Assembly: GCF_030462475.1 (NCBI RefSeq)
Contig: NZ_JASMRZ010000004.1
Coordinates: 57,249 to 118,069 of the forward strand
Length of the DNA: 60,821 nucleotides
Origin: Variovorax sp. CAN15
GTDB taxonomy: Bacteria; Pseudomonadota; Gammaproteobacteria; Burkholderiales; Burkholderiaceae_C
Reading direction: 5' to 3'
The position numbers and the translations under genes were made by a program. The notes below the pieces were generated by a model. The model was not told where the DNA came from and made no database searches. It saw only the letters and a program-made list of their open reading frames with translations. This document shows positions 36,184-44,631 of this stretch, one piece after another (position 1 is the stretch's first letter; each line of letters opens with the position of its first letter).

Positions 36184-37635
36184 TCAGGCCGCGACGCCGA
36201 TCGGCCATTTGGGCAGGCGGGCCTTGCGATAGGGCAGCGTGTTCAGGTCGAGCGTGACGGCGCCCGGCGCGCCCGCGTAGATGACGTGCTTCGCCACCTT
36301 GGAGTACGACGCGTAGAAGTGCTGCGACGACTTCACGACGACGATCTTCTTCGCCGCGAGGTCGCAGCCCAGCTGCGTGAAGAGGTCGGTGCCCATCGCC
36401 TGGTTGCGCAGCGTGATCAGCACGATCTCGATGCCGTTGGCTTCGACCAGCGCGCTGTCGCCCATCAGCGTGGGCGTGCCGGCCAGACCGGTCATCACCA
36501 GGTCGTGCTTCAGCGCCTTCACGGTGCATTCGACATCGAGCGGGTCGCCCGACAGCGGACTGATCTTGCCGCCGAGGCGCATCGGCAGCTTCGCGCCCAC
36601 GCCCGCGTCGAAGGCGATGCGCACCGCGATCGGGTCCCACAGCGGGCCCAGCGCCGCATTGGTGATGCCGCGCTCGACCATGCGGCGCAGGATGAAGGTG
36701 GAGTCGCTTGCCGCGCCGCCGCCGGGGTTGTCGGCGCCGTCGGAGATCACCACGGGGCCGCCGTCGAAGGCCAGTGCCTCGTCCAGCGATGCATCGATGC
36801 CTGGGTAGTTCACCGTGAGGCCGTCGCGCATGGCGATGACCTCGTCGGCGAGCTGGCGCGCCAGCCGGTCGGCCTTGGCCTTGTCGCCGTCGGTGTAGAC
36901 CAGCACCTTGGTGCCCATCTCGGGAACGTCGCCCCACGAGAAGCCGTGCGTGAGCGAGATCGATAGCACGCCGTCCTTGCCCTCGAGCGACTGCATGCGC
37001 TCGACGAAGCCGCGCGCCGGCTGGCGCGAGGTGTGCACCGTGACGATCATGTCGCAGTCGACCACCGCCGCCACCGGCCGCACCTTGCCCTCGACCGTGG
37101 CGGCGCAGATGTCGACCAGCTCCAGGCCGCGTTCGAGCACGTCGGTGTGCGGGTATTCCTTGAAGGAGATCATCACGTTCGCGTTGGAGATCATCTCCGG
37201 CGTGAGGTGGTTGTGCGGATCGAGCTCCGCGCCGATCACCACGTCGGGTCCGACGATCTGCCGCACGCGCGCCAGCAGGTCGCCTTCGCAGTCGTCGTAG
37301 CCGTCGGCCACCATCGCGCCATGCAGGCCGAGCAGCACCATGTCGACCGGCAGCACCGCGCGCAGGTCGGCCAGCAGCTCGTCGCGCAGCGTCTCGTAGG
37401 CGTGGCGCGTGGTCGTGCCGCTGGGTTGCGCGCCGGCCACCATGCCTTCGAACAGCGTCCAGCCCTTGTCTGCGCCACGCATGCGCGCGGCCCACAGCGG
37501 GCCCGAGAACAGCGTCATCGCCTCGGGGTGCTTGCCGGCGGGGAAGTAGCCGCGGTCCTTGAAGGAGGCGAGGCCCGTCGGCATCGGGCCGAAGGTGTTG
37601 GTTTCGGTGGCAAGGGAAGCACTGAAGACGCGCAT
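36184..37635 (-). CDS. M81-family metallopeptidase (MlrC-like)
   Basis: 483 residues, start MRVFSASLATETNTFGPMPT, typical of the MlrC N-terminus (ExNxFxPxxT). The conserved metal/active-site runs are GLHGAMVADGYDDCEGDLLA and IGAELDPHNHLTPEM. The family includes microcystin/linearised-peptide peptidase MlrC, but members are common in soil bacteria next to amino-acid or peptide transporters with other roles. It lies 51 bp after the FAD oxidase and 52 bp before the binding protein on the same strand, indicating a peptide or modified-amino-acid catabolic operon. No signal peptide, so cytosolic. Confidence 0.9.
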   Translation of the reverse strand: MRVFSASLATETNTFGPMPTGLASFKDRGYFPAGKHPEAMTLFSGPLWAARMRGADKGWTLFEGMVAGAQPSGTTTRHAYETLRDELLADLRAVLPVDMVLLGLHGAMVADGYDDCEGDLLARVRQIVGPDVVIGAELDPHNHLTPEMISNANVMISFKEYPHTDVLERGLELVDICAATVEGKVRPVAAVVDCDMIVTVHTSRQPARGFVERMQSLEGKDGVLSISLTHGFSWGDVPEMGTKVLVYTDGDKAKADRLARQLADEVIAMRDGLTVNYPGIDASLDEALAFDGGPVVISDGADNPGGGAASDSTFILRRMVERGITNAALGPLWDPIAVRIAFDAGVGAKLPMRLGGKISPLSGDPLDVECTVKALKHDLVMTGLAGTPTLMGDSALVEANGIEIVLITLRNQAMGTDLFTQLGCDLAAKKIVVVKSSQHFYASYSKVAKHVIYAGAPGAVTLDLNTLPYRKARLPKWPIGVAA

Positions 37636-37686
37636 GGTCGGACCTCGTGGGGTGGGTTTGTGTTTGTTGTCGAGGGTGGGCCGGGC

Positions 37687-38844
37687 TCAGCCTGCAGCCG
37701 TGCGCAGCCGCTGCGGGCCCAGCATTTCGGCCGTGAGCCCGAAGGAGGCGATGCGCTCTGGCAGCGGCAGCCCGCGCGCCAGCGCGGCGCAGGCCTCGCC
37801 CATGGCGGCCGATGTCTGGATGCCGTAGCCGCCCTGCGCGGCCACCCAGAAGAAGCCGGGCACGCCGGGCTCGAAGCCGCCGACCAGGTCGCCGTCGGCC
37901 ACGAAGGAACGCAGGCCGGCCCAGGTGCGCGTGGGGCGGCGGATGGCGAGGGTGGTCGCTTCCTCGATGCGATGCATGGCGATGGCGATGTCCATCTCTT
38001 CGGGCTGCACGTCCTGCGGCTCGACCGGATCGGCATTGGCCGGCGAGCCGAGCAGCATGCCGGCGTCGGGCTTGATGTACCAGCCCTCGTCGGCGCCGAA
38101 CACCATGGGCCAGTGCGCCACGCTCTGGCCATCGGGCGGCGCGAAGATGAACGCCGAGCGCCGGCGCGGCTCGATGCCCAGCGGCGGCACGCCGGCCATG
38201 CGGGCGATGGTGTCGACCCATGCACCGGCCGCGTTGAGCACCACGGGCGCTTCGTACACCGCGCCGCCGGCTTCCACGCGCCAGCGGTCGCCCACGCGTT
38301 GAATGGCCGTCACGCCCGCATCGCACACCAGCTTGCCGCCCGCGCGCCGCATGCCGCGCAGATAGCCCTGGTGGATGGCGTGCACGTCCATGTCGGACGC
38401 ATCAGGCTCGTAGACGGCGCCCTGCACCTGCTCGGGGCGCAAGGCCGGCACCATCTCGCGCGCCTCTTCGCCGCTCAGGCGCGAGGCGCCGGTGTTCATG
38501 TCGCGCAGCACCTGCCAGTGGGCTTCGAGCTCGGCCATGTGGTCGGCGCCCGCGACCATCATCGCGCCGCGCGGCGTGAGCAGCGGGTGCTCGCTGAAGC
38601 CTTCTGGCGGATGTTCGAGGAAGGCGCGGCTCGCCATGGTGAGGGCACGCACCTGCGCGGTGCCGTAGCTTTCCATGAAGAGGGCGGCGGAGCGGCCGGT
38701 GGAGTGGTAGCCGGGTTGCGATTCGCGTTCGAGAAGGATCACGCGGGCGTGCGGCGCGAGCCAGTGGGCCACCGAGGCCCCGGCGATGCCGCCGCCGATC
38801 ACGAGGAAGTCAGCCACGACGGGCTCTGCAGTGCTGGAAGTCAT
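37687..38844 (-). CDS. FAD-dependent amino-acid oxidase/dehydrogenase (DadA/glycine-oxidase-like)
   Basis: 385 residues. N-terminal dinucleotide-binding motif FLVIGGGIAGASVAHWLAP (GxGxxG, residues 15-20) with the Glu that binds ribose (ILLERES), then GYHSTGRSAALF (FAD-contacting, DAO family). The C-terminal domain has GYGIQTSAAMGEACAALARG (G-x-G-x-x-x-S-x-A-x-G type). It oxidises a secondary or D-amino acid. First gene of the operon with the M81 peptidase. A 9-bp-armed palindrome (38864-38885) lies 20 bp before its start and matches two more before the divergent XRE-cupin gene. Confidence 0.88.
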   Translation of the reverse strand: MTSSTAEPVVADFLVIGGGIAGASVAHWLAPHARVILLERESQPGYHSTGRSAALFMESYGTAQVRALTMASRAFLEHPPEGFSEHPLLTPRGAMMVAGADHMAELEAHWQVLRDMNTGASRLSGEEAREMVPALRPEQVQGAVYEPDASDMDVHAIHQGYLRGMRRAGGKLVCDAGVTAIQRVGDRWRVEAGGAVYEAPVVLNAAGAWVDTIARMAGVPPLGIEPRRRSAFIFAPPDGQSVAHWPMVFGADEGWYIKPDAGMLLGSPANADPVEPQDVQPEEMDIAIAMHRIEEATTLAIRRPTRTWAGLRSFVADGDLVGGFEPGVPGFFWVAAQGGYGIQTSAAMGEACAALARGLPLPERIASFGLTAEMLGPQRLRTAAG

Positions 38845-38863
38845 CGACGAAAAGTGTAGGAAG

Positions 38864-38885
38864 AAATTTGCGGATACGCAAATTT
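38864..38885. promoter_or_regulatory. Operator-like palindrome 1 (oxidase-operon side)
   Basis: Arms AAATTTGCG and CGCAAATTT, perfect over 9 bp, around the 4-bp centre GATA. It lies 20 bp before the oxidase start, so binding would block transcription or initiation. The core TTGCG-N4-CGCAA is repeated at 38933-38946 and 38948-38961. Confidence 0.75.
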
Positions 38886-38932
38886 ATTCAGGGGTGACAA
38901 GGGGAAACCATGATGCACCGTGCCGGTGAAAT

Positions 38933-38961
38933 TTGCGTTCACGCAATTTGCGTATACGCAA
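38933..38961. promoter_or_regulatory. Operator-like palindromes 2 and 3 (regulator side)
   Basis: Two tandem copies: TTGCGTTCACGCAA (38933-38946) and TTGCGTATACGCAA (38948-38961, perfect). Their centres are 15 bp apart. With the copy at 38864-38885 they give three sites of one motif, TTGCG-N4-CGCAA, between divergent genes, one of which encodes a DNA-binding XRE-cupin protein. Confidence 0.75.
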
Positions 38962-39046
38962 CTTCCGCGCCTGCGTCACGCGGGTCGGCATGGATGGCGC
39001 GCCCCCCGGCTGGCAGAATCTCCGGCACCACAAGAGAAAGCCAAGC

Positions 39047-39754
39047 GTGAATCCACACACAGGGACCAAGACGGGCACGAAGCCCAGGGACGAGCCGCCC
39101 ACGCTGGACCGCGCCACCTTCGGCAACCGCCTGCGCGCCGCGCGCAAGCGCTTCGGCTGGACGCTGGCGCAACTGGCCGAGCGCTCGGGCGTGTCGATCA
39201 CCACCATCTCGCGCGCCGAGCGCGGCCAGCTCGCGCTGGGCTACGAGAACTTCACGGCGCTGGGCCGCGCGCTGGACATGGACATGAACGCCATGTTCGC
39301 GGGCGCCGGCATCAAGCCCGCGCAGCTCGACGGGCCGGTGGTCACGCGCGCGGGCAAGGGCGTGGTCTACAAGGGACTTTCCATCGCCTACGAGTTCCTC
39401 GGCACCACCGCGGCGGGCAAGCAGATGAGCCCCATCGTCGGCACGGTGCACGCTCGCAAGATCCACGGCCCGGAAGACTTCGTGCGGCACGGCGGCGAGG
39501 AGTTCGCCTACGTGCTGTCGGGCGAGATCGAGGTGCACTTCGACAACGGCGAGGTGGTGCGCATGGCCAAGGGCGACTCGCTGTACTTCGACAGCCGCCT
39601 GGGCCACGCGTACATCAGCGTGAGCCGCCAGCTCGCGCGCATCGTGGGCATGACCATCGGCGAGAGCGGGCACATGCAGTCGGCGCGCGAGGCGCCTGCG
39701 CTGAAGCCCGCGCGAAAGCCGGCCGCCGTGGCAAAGAAGGCCGCACGGCGATGA
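39047..39754 (+). CDS. XRE-family regulator with C-terminal cupin sensor
   Basis: 235 residues if begun at GTG 39047; ATG 38990 would add 19 residues and also fits. Helix-turn-helix of the Xre/SinR type at about 22-80 (GWTLAQLAERSGVSITTISR), then a double-stranded beta-helix cupin at about 140-210 (HARKIHGPEDFVRHGGEEFA and HFDNGEVVRMAKGDSLYFDS). The tail is Lys/Ala-rich. Such regulators bind operators as dimers and sense amino-acid-like or polyamine ligands. Divergent from the oxidase/M81 operon with three identical palindromes between, so it very likely controls that operon and itself. It overlaps the methyltransferase gene by four bases. Confidence 0.9.
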   Translation: MNPHTGTKTGTKPRDEPPTLDRATFGNRLRAARKRFGWTLAQLAERSGVSITTISRAERGQLALGYENFTALGRALDMDMNAMFAGAGIKPAQLDGPVVTRAGKGVVYKGLSIAYEFLGTTAAGKQMSPIVGTVHARKIHGPEDFVRHGGEEFAYVLSGEIEVHFDNGEVVRMAKGDSLYFDSRLGHAYISVSRQLARIVGMTIGESGHMQSAREAPALKPARKPAAVAKKAARR

Positions 39755-40395
39755 GCCTGGCGAGCGACGCCGCATTCTGGAACCGGATCTCGCGAAGGTA
39801 TGCGAAGGGCGCCGTGGCCGACCAGGCCGGGTATGAGCGCACGCTGGAGCGGACCCGCGCCCTGTTGAGCCCGGACGCGAGGGTGCTTGAGCTGGGCTGC
39901 GGAACAGGCTCGACCGCGCTGCGCCTGGCGGGCCATGTGGGCGAATACCTTGCGACTGATATCTCCAGCGGGATGATCGCGATCGCCGAAGAGAAGCTCG
40001 CCGCCGCACCCGTTCCTTCGCTTGCATTCCGCGCCGCGACCGTGGAGGAGCTGATGCCGGAGGCCGCGCGTTTCGATGCCGTGCTCGGTTTCAACTATCT
40101 GCATCTGGTCCATGACCTGCCTGGCACGCTGCGCTGCATCCACGCATTGCTCGCGCCGCAGGGCGTGTTCGTCTCCAAGACACCCTGCATCGGCGACATG
40201 AATCCGCTCATCGGGCGCGTCTTGCTGCCAGCCATGCATGCGATCCGCGTGGCGCCCCATGCAGTTGTCTTCTGTGCGACAGAACTGGGCCGGCATATCC
40301 ACGACGCGGGCTTCGGAATTCTTGCCACCGAGAGCCATTCTTCCAGGGGAAAGGACAAGGACAGGCGGCCCTTCATCGTGGCCCGCAAGCGTTGA
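39751..40395 (+). CDS. Class I SAM-dependent methyltransferase
   Basis: 214 residues from ATG 39751, which overlaps the stop of the regulator (ATGA), so translation is coupled. SAM-binding motif I is RVLELGCGTGSTAL (about 47-60), then YLATDISSGMI (motif II acidic Asp) and FDAVLGFNYLHLV (post-motif). It fits the UbiE/Methyltransf_11-type fold. The C-terminal part HDAGFGILATESH is generic. The acceptor is unknown. Its link to the neighbouring regulator is by overlap only. Confidence 0.88.
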   Translation: MSLASDAAFWNRISRRYAKGAVADQAGYERTLERTRALLSPDARVLELGCGTGSTALRLAGHVGEYLATDISSGMIAIAEEKLAAAPVPSLAFRAATVEELMPEAARFDAVLGFNYLHLVHDLPGTLRCIHALLAPQGVFVSKTPCIGDMNPLIGRVLLPAMHAIRVAPHAVVFCATELGRHIHDAGFGILATESHSSRGKDKDRRPFIVARKR

Positions 40396-40481
40396 GCGGG
40401 TCTGGGTTTTCCGGAGTGCGCCGGAGCGTGCCGCGCCGCTATGCTGGCGCTCGCGACTCACTACATGAAAAGAGAAAACTC

Positions 40482-41756
40482 ATGACCATGCGCTCCCTGT
40501 CTTCGTCCTTCCTTCCCCTGCGCTCGGTTGCGCTGGCCTGTGGCCTCGTGCTCGGCGCCGCCGCAGTCCAGGCCGCGCCCGATGCGAAGCTGCTCGCCGC
40601 CGCCGAGAAGGCACAGCCCGCGGTGATCGACAACCTCAAGGAGATGGTGCTGATCGAATCGGGCAGCCTCAACGTCGATGGCCTGCTCAAGATGGCCGAC
40701 GTGGTGGAAGGGCGCCTGAAGGCGGCCGGCTTCAAGACCGAACGCCGCAAGGCGACGGCCGGCGCGGGCGCCGACATCGTGATCGGCACGCTCAAGGGCA
40801 CGGGCAAGCGCAAGATCATGCTGCAGGGCCACATGGACACGGTGTACGCGCCGGGCATCCTCGGCAGCCAGCCCTACAAGGTCGACGGCAACCGCATCTA
40901 CGGTCCCGGCATCGCCGACGACAAGGGTGGCCTCGCGGTCATGCTGGCATCGCTGAAGATCCTGGCCGACGCCGGCTGGCGCGACTACGACACGCTCACC
41001 GTGCTGATGAACCCCGACGAGGAAGTGGGCTCGCTCGGCTCCGGCGAGCTGATCGCGACCATGGCCGACCAGCACGACACGGTGTTGTCCTTCGAGCCGA
41101 CGGTGGCGAAGTCGGTGGTCAAGGGCGAGTCGCTGCTGCTCGGCGCGGCCGGCATCGCCACCGCCACGCTCGAGGTGAAGGGCCGCGCGTCGCACGCGGG
41201 CGCCGCGCCAGAGCTCGGCCGCAATGCGCTGTACGAGCTCTCGTACCAGATGCTGCAGACCAAGGACCTCGCCAAGGACATCCCTGGCGCCACGCTCAAC
41301 TGGACCGTGGCGCGCGCCACCGGGCCGCTCAACCAGATCACCGAGAAGGCGCAGGCGCAGGGCGACATCCGCATCACGCAGCCCGGCGCCGAGAAGAAGC
41401 TCGCCGAGGCGCTGCAAGCGAAGATCGCGTCGGGCAAGCTGATTCCCGACACCGAGACCACGGTGAAGGTGGCAGTGGGCCGCCCGGCCTTCATCGCGGG
41501 CGACAAGGGCCGCGCGCTGGCCGAGAAGGCGCAGGCCATCTACAAGGAAATCGACCGCGACCTCGCGCTGACGCCGATGACCGGTGGCGGCACCGACGCG
41601 GGCTACGCTGGCCGCTCGGGCAAGGCCACGGTGGTCGAGAGCTTCGGCCTCGCGGGCTTCGGCTATCACGCGCGAGACGAGTACATCGAGGTCGATTCGA
41701 TCGTGCCGCGCGTCTATCTCGTGACGCGGCTGCTGACCGAGATCGGCAAGAACTGA
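40482..41756 (+). CDS. M20-family zinc peptidase, glutamate carboxypeptidase (CPG2)-like, secreted
   Basis: 424 residues from ATG 40482; a second ATG two codons on is possible. A signal peptide ends at VQAAPDAK. Metal ligands stand in M20 context: H117 (LQGHMDTVYA) with catalytic D119, D146 (GPGIADDKGG), the general-base pair E180-E181 (NPDEEVGS), a further D/E near 200, and the final His in FGYHARDEYIEVDS. A dimerisation insert (RASHAGAAPELGRNAL) follows. The closest character is carboxypeptidase G2, which removes C-terminal Glu from folates and similar compounds; substrate specificity is inference. Periplasmic. Followed by a hairpin at 41769. Confidence 0.9.
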   Translation: MTMRSLSSSFLPLRSVALACGLVLGAAAVQAAPDAKLLAAAEKAQPAVIDNLKEMVLIESGSLNVDGLLKMADVVEGRLKAAGFKTERRKATAGAGADIVIGTLKGTGKRKIMLQGHMDTVYAPGILGSQPYKVDGNRIYGPGIADDKGGLAVMLASLKILADAGWRDYDTLTVLMNPDEEVGSLGSGELIATMADQHDTVLSFEPTVAKSVVKGESLLLGAAGIATATLEVKGRASHAGAAPELGRNALYELSYQMLQTKDLAKDIPGATLNWTVARATGPLNQITEKAQAQGDIRITQPGAEKKLAEALQAKIASGKLIPDTETTVKVAVGRPAFIAGDKGRALAEKAQAIYKEIDRDLALTPMTGGGTDAGYAGRSGKATVVESFGLAGFGYHARDEYIEVDSIVPRVYLVTRLLTEIGKN

Positions 41757-41768
41757 GGTTGAGGGAAA

Positions 41769-41791
41769 GCGCCGCCGTCATGCGGCGGCGC
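41769..41791. terminator. Hairpin between M20 peptidase and DUF3300 genes
   Basis: GCGCCGCCG-TCATG-CGGCGGCGC, a perfect 9-bp stem with a 5-base loop, between the 3' ends of two convergent genes. No T-tract follows on either side, so it is a weak or factor-assisted terminator at best. Confidence 0.4.
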
Positions 41792-41798
41792 GGGCGCG

Positions 41799-43799
41799 CT
41801 ACTGCGGCCGGTCGGGTTCGCCGGGGCGGCGTGGCTGGTGCTGCCGCGCGGCGGCCGCCGCTGCAGCCATGCGCTGCTGTTGCTGTTGGGCCTGTTGTTG
41901 CTGCTGCGCCTGTTGCTGCGCGCGGGCTTGCTGTTGCTGCATCTGCTGCTGGCGCTGCTGTTGCATGGCCTGCAGTTGTTGTTGCTGCTGTTGCTGCACG
42001 CGCGCGGCCTGTTGCTGCTGAGCCTGTTGCTGACGGTGCATCTGCTCCTGCTGCGCCATCTGCTGTTGGCGGGCCTGGTTCCGAGCCTGCTGTTGCTGCA
42101 TTGCCTGCTGGCGCTGGATCTGATCCTGTTGCCGCTGCGCCTGCTGCTGCGCGCGTGCTTGCTGATCGGGCTGCTGTTGGCGGCGCATCTGTTCCTGCTG
42201 GTTCTGCTGGCTGCGTGATTGTTCCAGCTGGGCCTGCTGCTGGCGCCGTTGCTCCTGCGCGGCCTGCTGTTGCTGGCGCTGCTGCGCGAGCTGTGCCTGT
42301 TGCTGGGCTTGTTGTTGCTGTTGAGGCTGTATCAGGCCGCGAGCCTGACGTGCCTGTTGCTCGCGCGCCTGCTGCTGCTGGGCTTGCTGTTGAGCCTGTT
42401 GTTGGCGCCGCATCTGTTCCTGCTGCGCCGTCTGTTGTTGCTGGCGGGCCTGGTTCTGGGCCTGGTTCTGGGCCTGCTGTTGCCGCATGACCTGCTGGCG
42501 CCGCACCTGCTCCTGTTGCCGTTGCTGTGCTTGCTGTTGGGCGCGTGCCTGTTGCTGCTGTTGCGCGAGCGCGGCCTGCTGCTGAAGGCGTTGCTGTTGC
42601 TGCTGTTGTTGCGCCTGTTGCTGGGCGAAGAGGGCCCGCTGCTGTTGTTGCTGCAACTGCTGCGCGGCGGCCGGGCCCGCCGCGAAGTTGGGCGGCGCTC
42701 CCGGCGGCAGCACGCCGCGTGGCCCTGCATTGTTGTTGTAGACGTTGACGTTGCGCACGTTGTTGACCACCGTGGTCGAACGCGAGATGTAGGTGCTGTT
42801 GTTGTAGACCACGGCGGGCCGCGCGAAGGCCGGCCGCGGAGCGGGGCCCCGGTCGCGCCAGCGCGGTGCGCCCCAGTTCATGTTCCACGAATGCCAGCCC
42901 CAGTCGTGGCGCTCGAGCGCGGCGCCCACGATCACGCCCGCGCCGAAGGCGAGCGCACCGGCGGCCAGCACCTGGCCGCCGCTGTAGCCCGGCGACGACA
43001 CCACCTGGACTGGCGGTGCGTAGGCATAGCCCGGATACACCGGCTGTGGCTCGCCGTAGATCACCTGAGGATCGTAGGCGGGCACGTACACCACGTCGGG
43101 CTGCACGGGCTCGATGGTGATGAACTCCTGCGGCGCCTCGATCACGGCCGGGCCGGCGTACACGGGCTGCAGGTCGGGCGAAGGTGCGTAGTTCGGCGGC
43201 GGCGCGGCGGTGACCACGCGCATCTTGTCGTTGTTCTTGAGGCGGCCGGCCTTCGCGGCGCGCTGGCGCATGACCTGGATCGCGTTCATCACGTCGGTCG
43301 GGTCGTTGTAGTAGGCCTGGCCAAGCGCCTGCGTCCAGGGAATGTTGCCGGCCATCTGGTCGACCACGGGGCGGAAGGCAGTGAGCGACTTCACGCTCGG
43401 GTCCCAGGGCTGCTGGTTGGCCGCATCGGCCAGCGGGCCGGCCTTGAGGTTGCGGTTCTGCGCGAGCCAGTCGTGCGCGGCTGTGATCTGGTCGGGATAG
43501 GTGGCGCCGGCCAGTATCTGCGCGACCAGCTTGTCGGGGTACAGCGCGATGGGCGCGACCAACTCGTAGAGTTTGTCGGCAGTGGGCGGCGTATAGGCTG
43601 CCTGTACGGGCGTGGCGGCTGGAGGCTGCTGCTGCGTCTGCGGCACCGACGGCGGTGGCACGGAGGCAGCCGGGTCCTGCGTCGATGCGAGGGGAGCGGG
43701 GGTATTGGTAGCAGCCTTGTCGCAGCCTGCGAGGACGAGGGCGCTGATGCACAGCGAGAGCGTCAACAGCCGCGGGGCGTTAGAGAAGTTTTTTGTCAT
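41799..43799 (-). CDS. DUF3300 lipoprotein with a very long polyglutamine tail
   Basis: 666 residues from ATG 43799; ATGs at 43811 and 43829 are in frame. The signal peptide ends in the lipobox LVLAGC, so it is a lipoprotein. Residues about 60-260 hold the DUF3300 region (YELVAPIALYPDKLVAQILA, TYPDQITAAHDWLAQN, WDPSVKSLTAFRPVVDQM, and VVYVPAYDPQVIYGEPQ). After a Trp/Arg stretch (HDWGWHSWNMNWGAPRWRD) come about 330 residues dominated by Gln, with Ala, Arg and Met mixed in. In DNA this is alternating CAG/CAA codons, which reads as Leu-rich frames on the other strand. DUF3300 has no defined function; the tail may aggregate or bind in the envelope. Length is likely variable among strains. Confidence 0.88.
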   Translation of the reverse strand: MTKNFSNAPRLLTLSLCISALVLAGCDKAATNTPAPLASTQDPAASVPPPSVPQTQQQPPAATPVQAAYTPPTADKLYELVAPIALYPDKLVAQILAGATYPDQITAAHDWLAQNRNLKAGPLADAANQQPWDPSVKSLTAFRPVVDQMAGNIPWTQALGQAYYNDPTDVMNAIQVMRQRAAKAGRLKNNDKMRVVTAAPPPNYAPSPDLQPVYAGPAVIEAPQEFITIEPVQPDVVYVPAYDPQVIYGEPQPVYPGYAYAPPVQVVSSPGYSGGQVLAAGALAFGAGVIVGAALERHDWGWHSWNMNWGAPRWRDRGPAPRPAFARPAVVYNNSTYISRSTTVVNNVRNVNVYNNNAGPRGVLPPGAPPNFAAGPAAAQQLQQQQQRALFAQQQAQQQQQQQRLQQQAALAQQQQQARAQQQAQQRQQEQVRRQQVMRQQQAQNQAQNQARQQQQTAQQEQMRRQQQAQQQAQQQQAREQQARQARGLIQPQQQQQAQQQAQLAQQRQQQQAAQEQRRQQQAQLEQSRSQQNQQEQMRRQQQPDQQARAQQQAQRQQDQIQRQQAMQQQQARNQARQQQMAQQEQMHRQQQAQQQQAARVQQQQQQQLQAMQQQRQQQMQQQQARAQQQAQQQQQAQQQQQRMAAAAAAARQHQPRRPGEPDRPQ
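41860..42665 (-). repeat. CAG/CAA (polyglutamine) low-complexity region
   Basis: About 800 bp of quasi-periodic CAG/CAA/GCG codons in the 3' half of the DUF3300 gene. It is interrupted by Ala, Arg and Met codons rather than being a pure microsatellite, which suggests age and selection for Gln content. Slippage and assembly collapse are both possible here. Confidence 0.8.
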
Positions 43800-43986
43800 C
43801 TGGATTTCCATGAAGACGCCCGGGGGCATACCCGGACTTCTTCAACGGAACTCGGCATCAAGCGATGACAAAGCTTGCGCCGCGGATGCAACGGTCTGTG
43901 TCGGTTCCGTGCCGTCAAGCCTGTCGGCGCAGAACCACAGGGCGCGGAGGCTGCGGCCTCTTCTCGGCCGCCTTATCCGCCGCCTT

Positions 43987-44628
43987 CTACTTGGCGCCGC
44001 CGGTGTACTTCGTGACGGTGGCCGCGCTCACGTGATAGCCGCTCACGCCCATCATCGAATCGTTGCGCAGCGTCTGCAGCTTGCCCGTCACCCACACCGT
44101 GTCCATCGCGCGGAACTTGGCGCCCTTCTGCGGCACCACGTGCAGGATCTGGTTGGCCGGCGGTGGCGGCGTGTGGATGCAGGCGCCGAAGTAGGGCACC
44201 AGCAGGAACTCGGTGACTTCGCCCTTTGCTTCTTCGAGCGGCACGATGAAGCCCGGGATCTTGATCTCGGCGCCGTTCATCGCAGGATTGGTCGGTGCGT
44301 TGTTCGACACCTCCTGCATTTTCATGAGCAGTTCGTTGGCGCGCGGGTCGCCGTCGTCGAGCGCGCTCAGGTCCATGCCCTTGAACTCCTTGGCCGGGTC
44401 CCAGTCCTTGGGCACCAGCTCTTCCCAGGTGATCTGGCGCGGCTGACCAGGCGTGGCCTTGGCGGCTGCCGGCGCCGCCGCCTTGCCGCCCAGCGGGTTG
44501 GTGGCGGTAGTGTCCTTGGGCGCGGGCTCGGCGGCCCATGCGGCTGCTGCGAGGCCGGCACCGGCGATCAGGATTGAAAGCCGGGTGAAAGCTCTGCTCG
44601 TGGACGTCGTGGTTCGTACGAAGGGCAT
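43987..44628 (-). CDS. DUF3299 protein, probable zinc-uptake accessory (ZrgE-like)
   Basis: 213 residues with an N-terminal signal segment ending AAAWAAEP. The mature protein has a Pro/Asp-rich lead with a WEELVPKDW motif, then the DUF3299 core: IPGFIVPLEEAKGEVTEFLL, VPYFGACIHTPPPPANQ, VWVTGKLQTLRNDSMMGVSG. The FGACIHTPPPPANQ run has a Cys and a His that could bind metal. It starts 3 bp from the end of the permease gene. DUF3299, an FtsX-type permease, an ATPase and DUF2796 appear together in the Vibrio zinc-regulated ZrgABCDE uptake locus; the role is by that analogy. Confidence 0.8.
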   Translation of the reverse strand: MPFVRTTTSTSRAFTRLSILIAGAGLAAAAWAAEPAPKDTTATNPLGGKAAAPAAAKATPGQPRQITWEELVPKDWDPAKEFKGMDLSALDDGDPRANELLMKMQEVSNNAPTNPAMNGAEIKIPGFIVPLEEAKGEVTEFLLVPYFGACIHTPPPPANQILHVVPQKGAKFRAMDTVWVTGKLQTLRNDSMMGVSGYHVSAATVTKYTGGAK

Positions 44629-44631
44629 GGT

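Noticed and set aside
42219..43868. 549-codon Leu-rich plus-strand frame, looking like a membrane protein
   Set aside because: It is the complement of CAG/CAA repeats (CTG/TTG = Leu); hydrophobicity is an artefact of polyglutamine on the other strand.
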